This document shows, in pieces, positions 55,600 through 63,837 of a stretch of DNA of 64,000 nucleotides; position 1 is the stretch's first letter, and every line of letters starts with the position of its first letter. The position numbers and the translations under genes were made by a program. The notes below the pieces were generated by a model, which worked only from the letters and a program-made list of their open reading frames with translations, searched no databases and was not told where the DNA came from. The stretch comes from Phycisphaeraceae bacterium. GTDB taxonomy: Bacteria > Planctomycetota > Phycisphaerae > Phycisphaerales > UBA1924. Location of the stretch: NCBI GenBank assembly GCA_023898685.1, contig CP060234.1, forward strand, positions 62,001-126,000, in the 5' to 3' direction.

Positions 55600-57833
55600 T
55601 GGGGGTCTCGATGACGACGATCATGGACGCGATCCTCTCTGCCGCGGTCGCCCAGCATGGGGGCGAAGCGGCCCACGCCGCCGTGGCCGCCTCGCACGGC
55701 GTGACCGGCCCGCTCTGGATCGGGCTCATCCCGCTGCTTCCCTTGCTGGGCGTCGTGCTCGTCACCCTGCTGGCCTGCTTCAACGAGAAGTCGAAGATGC
55801 CGGCGTGGATCAGCGTGGGCCTGCTGGCGGTCTCGTTCCTGCTGACCCTCTTCGCTTACCTGGGCTGGAACGGGCACGACGCGATCCACCTCAAGCTCTG
55901 GGACTGGATCGGGCTTTCGTGGGGCGATCTCAGGGGCCAGACGCTCGCCGCCGGCTTCGCCTTCTACTTCGACGGGCTGAGCCTGCTCTGGATGCTCTTC
56001 GTCACGGGGCTCGCGTGCCTCATCGGGCTCTATGCCTCGGAGTACATGGAGCACGACGCCGGGCTGGGCTACTGCCGCTTCTTCGCGGCCTTCAACCTGT
56101 TCGTGTTCAGCATGTCGTGCCTGGTGATGGGCGACAACCTGCTCATGCTCTTCCTGGGCTGGGAGGGCGTGGGGCTCTGCTCCTACCTGCTCATCGGCTA
56201 CTTCTACAAGAAGAAGTCCGCCGTCGACGCCGGCATGAAGGCCTTCGTCGTCAACCGCATCGGCGACCTCGGCCTGCTCATGGGCATGCTGCTCACCTTC
56301 ACCACCTTCGGCACGCTCCAGTACGACGCCCTGTTCAACCAGATCCACACCGGCCTGACCGCGGGCGGCACCCCCCTCTCCCAGACCTGGCAAGTCTGGG
56401 CCATCCCCCTGCTGCTCATGGGCGGCGCCTTCGGCAAATCGGCCCAGCTCTTCTTCTACGTGTGGCTCCCCGACGCGATGGAGGGCCCGACCCCCGTCAG
56501 CGCCCTCATCCACGCCGCGACGATGGTCACCGCGGGCGTCTACCTTGTCGCCCGCATGATGCCGCTGTATCTGGCCGATCCCGCCCACATCGCGCTGACC
56601 GCGGTGACCTGGGGCGGCGCGATCACCGCCTTCTGGAGCGCCACCATCGCGGTGGCCCAGTTTGATATCAAGCGGATCATGGGTTATTCCACGATCTCGC
56701 AGCTCGGCTATATGTTCGCCGGGCTGGGCGTGCTCGCGACGACGGGCGGCGTCTTCCACGTCTTCACGCACGCCTTCTTCAAGGCCACCCTCTTCCTCTC
56801 CTGCGGCGCCGTCATGCACGGCTTCGCGGGCCAGCTCGACATGCGCAAGCTGAGCGGGCTGTGGAGCATCAACGGCTTCCGCGTCGTCGTCATCGCCATG
56901 CTCATCGGCTGCCTGAATCTCTCGGGCTTCCCCTTCACGGGCGGCTACTTCAGCAAGGACATGATCATCGCCGAGGCCTTCGTCACGCCCGACAGCGTGA
57001 TCGCCGGCTCGAGCTGGGCCGGCTGGCTGCTGCTGCTCACCGCCGGGATGACCGCCTACTACACCTTCCGCGTCTTCTTCCGCGTCTTCGTTGGGCCCGT
57101 GGTCTATGAGCCGGGCGAGGATCTTCACGCCCACGACGATCACGAGCACGCCGACGCCCACGGGCATGGGCACGGCCACGACGACGCACATGACCACGCC
57201 GCCGAGCACTTCCACCCGCACGGCCCCAAGTGGGCGATCAACCTCGTGCTCACCCTGCTCTCGGTCGGCTGCATCCTCTCGGCCGGGCTCTACTTTCTGG
57301 GCGACCACCACGGCTGGGCGGGCGGCATGGTCCACGCCTCGTCGGCCGTCGTCGACACCCACGCCGTCGAGGGCGGCGAAGAGGCGCTGCTCTTCGGCCA
57401 GCCCCCGCACGAGATCATGTTCTACATCTCCGCCGTCTTCGGCTTCGGCGGGATCCTGCTCGCCGCCTGGTTCCACGGGCCCAAGGGCATCGCGGGCCTG
57501 TTGATCGGCGGACGGACCACGGCCGCGGAGGTCCGCATGGACCCAATCGCCAAGGCCCTCCGCCCGATCAGCACCTGGGCGGTGCGCAAGTGGTACGTCG
57601 ACGAGTTCTACCACCTCGTGCTCGTCACACCCCTCAAGATCTTCGCCCACCTGTTCCACTGGTTCGACAAGCTGATCGTCGACGGGCTGGTCAACTTCTT
57701 CGGGGCCACCCCCAGGGTGAGCTCCGACGCGATCGGCGAATCGACGCAGACGGGCGTGCTGCACGACTACGCCCTCCGCATGGTCGCGGGCATCGCGGTG
57801 GTGCTCGTCGTCGTCGTGCTCGTGCTGTTCTGA
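55599..57833 (+). CDS. nuoL: NADH-quinone oxidoreductase subunit L
   Basis: A 744-residue antiporter-like proton-pumping subunit with about 16 TM helices. The conserved core has LFLGWEGVGLCSYLLIGYFY (with the TM5 Glu), KAFVVNRIGDLGLLMG, YVWLPDAMEGPTPVSALIHAATMVTAGVYLV (with the TM7 Lys region) and FDIKRIMGYSTISQLGYM. A His-rich stretch at about 508-542 (DDHEHADAHGHGHGHDDAHDHAAEHFHPHG, in short pieces) sits in the loop between TM13 and TM14 and is not part of usual NuoL. The C-terminal part contains the lateral helix (KALRPISTWAVRKWYVDEFYHLVLV). Start 55599 overlaps the nuoK stop; 55611 is possible. Confidence 0.94.
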   Translation: MGVSMTTIMDAILSAAVAQHGGEAAHAAVAASHGVTGPLWIGLIPLLPLLGVVLVTLLACFNEKSKMPAWISVGLLAVSFLLTLFAYLGWNGHDAIHLKLWDWIGLSWGDLRGQTLAAGFAFYFDGLSLLWMLFVTGLACLIGLYASEYMEHDAGLGYCRFFAAFNLFVFSMSCLVMGDNLLMLFLGWEGVGLCSYLLIGYFYKKKSAVDAGMKAFVVNRIGDLGLLMGMLLTFTTFGTLQYDALFNQIHTGLTAGGTPLSQTWQVWAIPLLLMGGAFGKSAQLFFYVWLPDAMEGPTPVSALIHAATMVTAGVYLVARMMPLYLADPAHIALTAVTWGGAITAFWSATIAVAQFDIKRIMGYSTISQLGYMFAGLGVLATTGGVFHVFTHAFFKATLFLSCGAVMHGFAGQLDMRKLSGLWSINGFRVVVIAMLIGCLNLSGFPFTGGYFSKDMIIAEAFVTPDSVIAGSSWAGWLLLLTAGMTAYYTFRVFFRVFVGPVVYEPGEDLHAHDDHEHADAHGHGHGHDDAHDHAAEHFHPHGPKWAINLVLTLLSVGCILSAGLYFLGDHHGWAGGMVHASSAVVDTHAVEGGEEALLFGQPPHEIMFYISAVFGFGGILLAAWFHGPKGIAGLLIGGRTTAAEVRMDPIAKALRPISTWAVRKWYVDEFYHLVLVTPLKIFAHLFHWFDKLIVDGLVNFFGATPRVSSDAIGESTQTGVLHDYALRMVAGIAVVLVVVVLVLF

Positions 57834-57876
57834 GGACCCGAATCAGGCTCCGAAGCAAGGACTGGGGATCCACGCC

Positions 57877-59577
57877 GTGACAACCATGCTCGTCCTGCTC
57901 ATCCTGCTCCCCCTGCTGTTCGGCGTGGCCGTGCTGCTGCGTCCGCCGGCGGCGGCGAAGTGGTGGGCCCTCGGGGGCACCTCGCTCTGCCTCGCGATCG
58001 GCGCGATGCTCGTGGGCCGCTTCTTCGCCAACGCCTCGCCCGACGTGCCCTTCCAGGCCCAGGGCTCGTTCGCGTGGCTCCCCGCCCTGGGGCTCAACCT
58101 CTCGGTGGGCATCGACTCCGTCGCCACCCTGCTGATCGGGCTGACCCTCCTGCTGGGGCCCATCTGCGTCGGCGCCTCGTGGACCGCGATCCCCCAGCAC
58201 CGCGCCCGCCTCTTCTACGGCTGGCTGCTCGTCCTCCAGGCCGCGATGGTCGGCGTCTTCGCCGCCCGCGACCTGCTGGTCTTCTACACCTGCTTCGAGT
58301 TCACCCTCTTGCCGATGTTCGTCATGATCAACGAGTTCGGCTCGACGAACCGGCACAAGGCCGCCACCAAGTTCTTCCTCTACACGTTCACGGGCTCGAT
58401 CATCGCCCTCGCGGGTCTCGTCTACACCGCCTGGGCTGTCGGCACGAGGGCGACCGGCGTCGACGGGTTCACCCTCGACATCGCCACGCTCACCGAGCAC
58501 GCCTCGCACGTACTCACCGCCCGCGAGCAGGCCCTCGTCCTCCTCGCGATGCTCTGCGGGTTCGCCGTCAAGGTGCCACTGTTCCCGTTCCACACGTGGT
58601 TGCCGCTGGCCCACACAGAGGCCCCCACCGCCGGCAGCGTCATCCTGGCGGGCGTGCTGCTCAAGCTGGGCACCTACGCGATGTACCGCTTCGTGCTCCC
58701 GCTCGTGCCGCACGCCGTGCTCGAGCACGCCCCCGCGGTCGCGATCCTCGCGATCATCGGCATCATCTATGCCGGGCTGATCTGCTGGGTGCAGACCGAC
58801 GTCAAGAAGCTCGTCGCCTACTCCTCGGTCAGCCACCTGGGCTTCTGCGTGCTGGGCCTGTTTGCCCTCAACAGCGCGGGCGTCACCGGCAGCGTCCTCT
58901 ACATGCTCAACCACGGGCTGAGCACCGGCGCCCTCTTCCTCCTCGTGGGCTTCATGTACGAGCGCTACCACACACGCGACATGCGCGAGATCGGCGGGCT
59001 GGGCGCCAAGATGCCCATCTGGTCGACCTTCATGGTCTTCTTCGTCATGTCTTCGGTGGGCCTGCCGGGCCTCAACGGATTCCCCAGCGAGTTCCTCTGC
59101 ACCATGGGCGCCTTCATCAGCCACACCGGCTGGACAAGCGGCGCCGCACGGCACGTCGGCGCGACCTGGGGCCCGCTCGGCCCCTGGTTCGGCTTCGCCG
59201 CCGGCACGGGCGTCATCGTCGCCGCCATCTACCTGCTCGCCATGGTCGCCAAGATGGTCTGGGGCACCCTCCGCGAGCCCGCCGTCCACCACGGCGAGCA
59301 CGATCATCATGCTGGGGGCCCGCACCTGCCCGTCGACCTCACCGCTCGCGAGATCATGACGCTCCTGCCCATCGGCGTGCTCTGCATCGTCTTCGGGCTC
59401 TTCCCCACCCAGACGCTCATCGGTGCGATCGAGAGCGACGTCAACGCCCAGGTCGCCTTCGTTCACGAGCGGTCGGGCGAGGCCCCGACGGAGCACGAAG
59501 CGCACTTCGCCCAACAAGAACACCGGCAACAGCGTGACGCCGGCCGGGATGAGCAGATCGCGGGGGTGAAGCCGTGA
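57877..59577 (+). CDS. nuoM: NADH-quinone oxidoreductase subunit M
   Basis: A 566-residue antiporter-like proton-pumping subunit with 14 predicted TM helices. Key conserved blocks: LVFYTCFEFTLLPMFVMI (TM5 Glu), FHTWLPLAHTEAPTAGSVILAGVLLKLGTY (with Lys), and VKKLVAYSSVSHLGFCVLGLF, then LNHGLSTGALFLLVG. A short loop HHGEHDHHAGG near 470 is also His-rich. The C-terminus has a hydrophilic extension of about 35 residues (HERSGEAPTEHEAHFAQQEHRQ). GTG 57877 starts directly at the first helix (LVLLILLPLLFGVAVLL); ATG 57886 is an alternative. It follows nuoL by 43 bases. Confidence 0.94.
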   Translation: MTTMLVLLILLPLLFGVAVLLRPPAAAKWWALGGTSLCLAIGAMLVGRFFANASPDVPFQAQGSFAWLPALGLNLSVGIDSVATLLIGLTLLLGPICVGASWTAIPQHRARLFYGWLLVLQAAMVGVFAARDLLVFYTCFEFTLLPMFVMINEFGSTNRHKAATKFFLYTFTGSIIALAGLVYTAWAVGTRATGVDGFTLDIATLTEHASHVLTAREQALVLLAMLCGFAVKVPLFPFHTWLPLAHTEAPTAGSVILAGVLLKLGTYAMYRFVLPLVPHAVLEHAPAVAILAIIGIIYAGLICWVQTDVKKLVAYSSVSHLGFCVLGLFALNSAGVTGSVLYMLNHGLSTGALFLLVGFMYERYHTRDMREIGGLGAKMPIWSTFMVFFVMSSVGLPGLNGFPSEFLCTMGAFISHTGWTSGAARHVGATWGPLGPWFGFAAGTGVIVAAIYLLAMVAKMVWGTLREPAVHHGEHDHHAGGPHLPVDLTAREIMTLLPIGVLCIVFGLFPTQTLIGAIESDVNAQVAFVHERSGEAPTEHEAHFAQQEHRQQRDAGRDEQIAGVKP

Positions 59578-61154
59578 CCGACAAGCTCGCACTCGTCTGG
59601 CCCGAGATCTGGCTGTTCGTCACCACCTGCGTGGTCATGGTCGTCGGGCTCAGCCCCGACCTGCGCGTCCGCAAGCTCTGCGGCTGGATCTCGGCGCTGG
59701 GCCTCGTCGTCGCGATCGGGGCGGCTGTCCCGGTCGCCCACGCGGGGGGTCTCTTCCCCTCGATCACGCCGTACGCGAAGGGCATGATCGGCGTCGTGGG
59801 CCTCATGCTCCTGCCCCTGCTCGCCGGCACGGTCGACCGCGACCTCGACGCCGCGATTGAATCTGGCAAGGCGACCTTCAGCGCCCTCCGTTCCAACCGC
59901 GCCGAGTTCTACGCGTTCTTCCTTTTCAGCCTCACCGGGCTGATGCTCACCGCCTCGGCCGACGACCTGATCTGGCTCTTCCTCGCCCTCGAGCTCACCA
60001 GCCTGCCGACCTACATCATGGTCACCATCTCCACCCGCGGCACGCGGAGCCAGGAGGCGGGCGTCAAGTACTTCTTCCTCGGCGCCCTCGGCGCCGCCAT
60101 CTTCCTCTACGGCTTCGCGCTCATCTACGGCGCCACCGGCACGACCGACCTCGCCGAGATCGCCGCGGCCTTCCGCGCCCAGTCCGAGGCGGGCGGGCTC
60201 AACACCATCGGCGTCGCGGGCCTCGCGGTCGCCCTCATCGGGCTCTGCTTCAAGATCGCCGCGGTGCCGATGCACATGTACGCGGCCGACGTCTACCAGG
60301 GCGCCGCGTCGGGCGTCAGCGCCATGCTCGCCTTCGTGCCCAAGACCGCGGGCTTCCTCGCGATCATCATGCTCTGCGGCGCCGTCGGCTGGACCCACGG
60401 CGCGACGCACGATTCGCTGCCCGCCCCGATCTACATCCTCCTCTGGGTCATCGCCGCGGCGACGATGTTCACGGGCAACCTTCTCGCCATCCGCCAGAGC
60501 TCGGTCAAGCGGATCCTCGCCTACTCGTCGGTCGCCCACTCGGGCTACATGCTCGTGGGCGTCATCGCCGGGCCCGGCTCGGGCCACGGCACCTTCTGGG
60601 ACAACGGCATCGCCGCCGTGCTCTTCTACCTGCTCACCTACGGCGTCACCAACGTCGGCACCTTCGCCGTCCTCGCGTCTATCCAGAAGCCCAATGGCGA
60701 GGAAGCCGATGACATCGCCGACATCCGGGGCCTGCACGGCACCCGCCCCCACCTCGCCGGCGCGATGCTGCTCTGCGTGCTCAGCCTGCTAGGCATGCCG
60801 CCGCTGCTCGGGTTCTTCGGCAAGGTCGGCCTGTTCACCAGCGCCATCAGCGCGGGTGAGATCCCGCTTGTCATCGTCCTGGGGCTCAACTCCGCGATCG
60901 CGGCGTTCTACTACCTCCGCATCGCCCGTGCCGCCTACCTCGAGCCCGCCGATGAACACGTCGAGACCCGCGCGGGCCCGATCCCGCAGCGCGTCTTCGC
61001 GGCGGTGCTCTCGGCCTCCGCGGTCGTCCTGCTTCTCACCGTCGCGCAGATGCTCATGGAGCGCTCGGTCACAGCGTCGGGCTACCACGCCCCGCACGCC
61101 GGCATGGCCGACACCCCCCACGAGGCGCTCGACCTGACCCGCGCCGACGACTGA
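59574..61154 (+). CDS. nuoN: NADH-quinone oxidoreductase subunit N
   Basis: A 526-residue third antiporter-like subunit. It shows LIWLFLALELTSLPTYIMV (TM5 Glu), KYFFLGALGAAIFLYGFALIYGATGT, FKIAAVPMHMYAADVYQGAASGVSAMLAFVPKTAGF (TM7 Lys) and VKRILAYSSVAHSGYMLVG. GTG 59574 overlaps the nuoM stop by four bases, so the genes are coupled. The C-terminal 60 residues (VETRAGPIPQRVF...) are a final TM helix and a short tail. It closes the JKLMN block; a long palindrome follows. Confidence 0.94.
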   Translation: MTDKLALVWPEIWLFVTTCVVMVVGLSPDLRVRKLCGWISALGLVVAIGAAVPVAHAGGLFPSITPYAKGMIGVVGLMLLPLLAGTVDRDLDAAIESGKATFSALRSNRAEFYAFFLFSLTGLMLTASADDLIWLFLALELTSLPTYIMVTISTRGTRSQEAGVKYFFLGALGAAIFLYGFALIYGATGTTDLAEIAAAFRAQSEAGGLNTIGVAGLAVALIGLCFKIAAVPMHMYAADVYQGAASGVSAMLAFVPKTAGFLAIIMLCGAVGWTHGATHDSLPAPIYILLWVIAAATMFTGNLLAIRQSSVKRILAYSSVAHSGYMLVGVIAGPGSGHGTFWDNGIAAVLFYLLTYGVTNVGTFAVLASIQKPNGEEADDIADIRGLHGTRPHLAGAMLLCVLSLLGMPPLLGFFGKVGLFTSAISAGEIPLVIVLGLNSAIAAFYYLRIARAAYLEPADEHVETRAGPIPQRVFAAVLSASAVVLLLTVAQMLMERSVTASGYHAPHAGMADTPHEALDLTRADD

Positions 61155-61166
61155 TCGGATCCCCTG

Positions 61167-61268
61167 GGGTGCCACTGCTCGCCGCCCTGGGCGCAGCAGT
61201 GCCTTCGAGAATGCCTCGCACATAGCGCGAGAGCACGGCTGCGCCGAGGACGGCGAGTCGTGGCACCC
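61167..61268. repeat. Palindrome, GGGTGCCACTGCTCGCC family, copy 2
   Basis: A 30-base arm (61167-61196) faces its complement at 61239-61268, with a 42-base loop. Both arms agree with the copy at 53286-53367. Here it separates the nuo operon from the convergent membrane-protein gene and may end both. Confidence 0.9.
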
Positions 61269-61295
61269 ATTCTCTCCACTCCGTCCTGTCTCCCC

Positions 61296-62369
61296 CTACT
61301 CCTCACCCTCTTCGCTCTCAGCTTCCCCCTCCACCTCGGGCTTCTTCTTCTCCTTCTTCGCCGAGGGCTTGCCAAGCCCCGCGAGCTGGACCACCAGCCC
61401 GAACAGGAACACCACGCCCCAGATCACCGCCCAGATCTCCGGCGTGTGATTCGTCAACACGGCCGCGCTCGGCATGAACGCGTCGATCAGCCAGACCGCC
61501 GCCGCCAGCCACACCGCCGATCCGGCCAGGGCCGTGATCGCCGCGGTCGATCGCTTCGGCATTGCGAATCCGATGAGCAGGCCCAGGGCCATCGAGCCCA
61601 GTGTCGAGCCGAGCACCACCAGCCGCTCCCGCACGCTCAACGCATTCCAGTGATCCTTGCACGCCTCGTAGGCCTCGGCACAGATCGCGCGGCTCTGCAC
61701 CGCGACCGCCTCGAACCGCTTGCTGGGCGGCTCGCCGTTCGCCTCGTCCTCAGTCTTTCCGCCCGCAAGGAACGATCTCGCCTCGTCCAGCGTCTTGGTG
61801 AGCTGCTGGATCGTCATCGACTCGCCGGTGTAGGGGTTCCTGAACAGCTGCTGTCCCTGCGCGTTCCGTGTCGCGCCGTCGTCGGCCACGAACGCCGGCG
61901 GCTGGTCGTCCGGCAACGGGTTGAATTCGAGGTAGATCGTCCCCCCCAGGAACCCGGCCGCCGCGAAGCCGAGCCCCGCCGCGAGGATGACCGAAATCTT
62001 GAGCATCACAAGCGCCAGAACGAGCCCGATCACCGCGCCGATCCCCATGCCGATGAGCGATCCGGGGGCCCCCCCCACTTCCTGAAGCCCGAGCGCGGGC
62101 AGCACAATCAGCCCGACCATCCCGCCCAACGCGATCCCCGCCAGGGCGAACAGGGGCTTGACCAGCTTGCCCCCGAACAGCCAGAGGGCGAGCCCCATGA
62201 GCAGCACCAGGCCCATCGCTGCGTGCGCCTCGATGGGCAGGGCCTGGACCAGGTTGAACGCGTGCTCGACGGCCCCGCCGGACGCCTGGGCCTGATCCGC
62301 GGCGGGGGCCGCCGCCGTGTCGGCCTGGGCGAGCGTCAACATCGTGATGGCTTGCAGCATGGCGCGCAT
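61296..62369 (-). CDS. Membrane protein of unknown function, DUF-type
   Basis: A 357-residue protein. ATG 62369 was chosen for the GGAG site seven bases upstream; ATG 62360 is possible. A hydrophobic N-terminus is followed by a run of TM helices at about 45-62 (AMGLVLLMGLALWLFGG), 68-90, 98-140 (the helical pair IGMGIGAVIGLVLALVM and AGLGFAAAGFLGG), then a hydrophilic domain of about 100 residues with four cysteine-poor helices, three further TM helices (about 245-325) and a Lys/Glu-rich tail (KKEKKKPEVEGEAESEEGEE). The N-terminal signal or first helix ends in a TAAAPAADQAQ linker. I do not recognise the family. Confidence 0.65.
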   Translation of the reverse strand: MRAMLQAITMLTLAQADTAAAPAADQAQASGGAVEHAFNLVQALPIEAHAAMGLVLLMGLALWLFGGKLVKPLFALAGIALGGMVGLIVLPALGLQEVGGAPGSLIGMGIGAVIGLVLALVMLKISVILAAGLGFAAAGFLGGTIYLEFNPLPDDQPPAFVADDGATRNAQGQQLFRNPYTGESMTIQQLTKTLDEARSFLAGGKTEDEANGEPPSKRFEAVAVQSRAICAEAYEACKDHWNALSVRERLVVLGSTLGSMALGLLIGFAMPKRSTAAITALAGSAVWLAAAVWLIDAFMPSAAVLTNHTPEIWAVIWGVVFLFGLVVQLAGLGKPSAKKEKKKPEVEGEAESEEGEE

Positions 62370-62507
62370 ACCCCTTCTCCATCGGGATTTGGAACCGCTC
62401 CCCGAGATTTTCTGCCTGTGCGGCGCAGAATCTGCGGTCCGACAACCCCGGGAAACTGGACAATCGCCCGCCGCTGGGCGATAAACCCCCTCCGGACGGG
62501 AACTGTC

Positions 62508-63737
62508 ATGGCCAAGAAGAAAGCCTCCAAGAAGACCTCGGGGAAGCCCTCCAGGAAGCCCACCGCGAAGAAGCCAGCGAACCGCTCGGCCGGCGATGTG
62601 CCCGCCGCCCACGAGTCATCCAACGACTCCCAGAAGCTCGCCGGTCTCCGCAAGGTCGTCGACCGCATCGACACCCGCCTCGTCAAGCTGCTCAACGAGC
62701 GAGCCGAGGCGGTCGTCGAGATCGGCAAGCACAAGCGCGGCACCAACACGCCGATCTACGCCCCGCACCGCGAGGCGGAGGTGCTCGATAAGGTGCTCGC
62801 CGCGAACGCCGGCCCGCTGCCCGACCGCACGATCGAGGGCGTCTACCGCGAGCTGATGTCGGGCTCGTTCGCCCTCGAGCAGCCCCTCCGCATCGGCTAC
62901 CTGGGCCCGCCCGGCTCGCAGTCGCACGTCGCCGCCGTCAAGCAGTTCGGCTCATCCGTCGAGTACGACGACCTGCACGAGATCGCGGGCGTGTTCACCG
63001 AGATCCGCCGCCGGCACGTCAACTACGGGCTCGTCCCCATCGAAAACTCGACGGGCGGCGGCATCGCCGAGACGCTCGACGCCTTCTCGACCAACGCGGG
63101 CCACCTCTCGATCTACGCCGAGGTGCAGATCTCGATCCACCACGCGCTGCTCGCCAACTGCCCGCCCGCGAACGTGAAGCGGATCCACTCCAAGCCCGAG
63201 GTCTTCCAGCAGTGCCGAAACTGGCTCTCGACCCAGTTCCCCCGGGCCGAACTCATCCCCGCCGCCAGCTCCAGCCGGGCCGCCCAGATCGCCGCCGAGG
63301 AAAACACCAAGGCGATCGAGATCGGGCACGATCCCACCACCGCGGCCATCGGCACGACCCTCGCCGGCGAGATGTACGGGCTCAAGACGCTCTTCCCCCG
63401 CATCGAGGACAACCCCAACAACATCACCCGCTTCCTCGTCCTGAGCCGCGAGAAGGCGAAGCGGACGGGCGACGACAAGACGAGCGTGATGTTCACCACC
63501 GAGGACCGCCCGGGCGCCCTCGTCGAGGTGCTGGGCGTCTTCCACGCCGAAGGGATCAACCTGAGCCACCTCGACAAGCGCCCGAGCGGTCGCGAGAACT
63601 GGACCTACACCTTCTTCGCCGACGCCCAGGGCCACCAGGAGGACCCCGTCATGAAGCGGGCGCTCACCCGCGTGCGGGCCCACTGCAAGGAGATGACGGT
63701 GCTGGGGAGTTATCCGAGGAGCAAGAGGATTCTTTGA
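62508..63737 (+). CDS. pheA: Bifunctional chorismate mutase / prephenate dehydratase
   Basis: A 409-residue cytoplasmic enzyme that takes chorismate to phenylpyruvate in phenylalanine synthesis. A Lys/Ala/Pro-rich N-terminal tail of about 35 residues (MAKKKASKKTSGKPSRKP) precedes an AroQ-type mutase domain (about 43-120, LAGLRKVVDRIDTRLVKLLNERAE). The prephenate dehydratase domain (about 128-315) has YLGPPGSQSH, PIENSTGGG (177-185) and ITRFLVL (306-312, Thr307 catalytic). A C-terminal ACT domain (about 325-405, TSVMFTTEDRPGALVEVLGVF with LDKRPS) senses phenylalanine. The fusion order and length match PheA. No other aro gene is nearby. Confidence 0.93.
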   Translation: MAKKKASKKTSGKPSRKPTAKKPANRSAGDVPAAHESSNDSQKLAGLRKVVDRIDTRLVKLLNERAEAVVEIGKHKRGTNTPIYAPHREAEVLDKVLAANAGPLPDRTIEGVYRELMSGSFALEQPLRIGYLGPPGSQSHVAAVKQFGSSVEYDDLHEIAGVFTEIRRRHVNYGLVPIENSTGGGIAETLDAFSTNAGHLSIYAEVQISIHHALLANCPPANVKRIHSKPEVFQQCRNWLSTQFPRAELIPAASSSRAAQIAAEENTKAIEIGHDPTTAAIGTTLAGEMYGLKTLFPRIEDNPNNITRFLVLSREKAKRTGDDKTSVMFTTEDRPGALVEVLGVFHAEGINLSHLDKRPSGRENWTYTFFADAQGHQEDPVMKRALTRVRAHCKEMTVLGSYPRSKRIL

Positions 63738-63743
63738 GAAGAA

Positions 63744-63837
63744 GAGTGACCAGTGACCGGTACAAACTGGTTCAATACCGGTCCCTGGTCCCTGGTCCCT
63801 GGTCCCTGGTTACTGGTTACTGGTTACTGGTCACTCT
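63744..63837. repeat. Palindrome with tandem CTGGT core
   Basis: AGAGTGACCAGTGACCGGTA at the left faces TTACTGGTTACTGGTCACTCT at the right (63817-63837). Between them are four tandem GGTCCCT and three GGTTACT units. The right arm forms the end of the transporter reading frame. Confidence 0.85.

Noticed and set aside
55449..57764. Open frame of 771 codons on the minus strand opposite nuoL
   Set aside because: Gly/Glu/Val/Arg-rich antisense of a membrane protein with fully recognisable plus-strand motifs.
63779..63835. Tandem GGTCCCT / GGTTACT units as a CRISPR or phase-variable tract
   Set aside because: No spacers and inverted ends; it fits a palindromic repeat. Phase variation is unlikely because it lies at the very end of the transporter frame.
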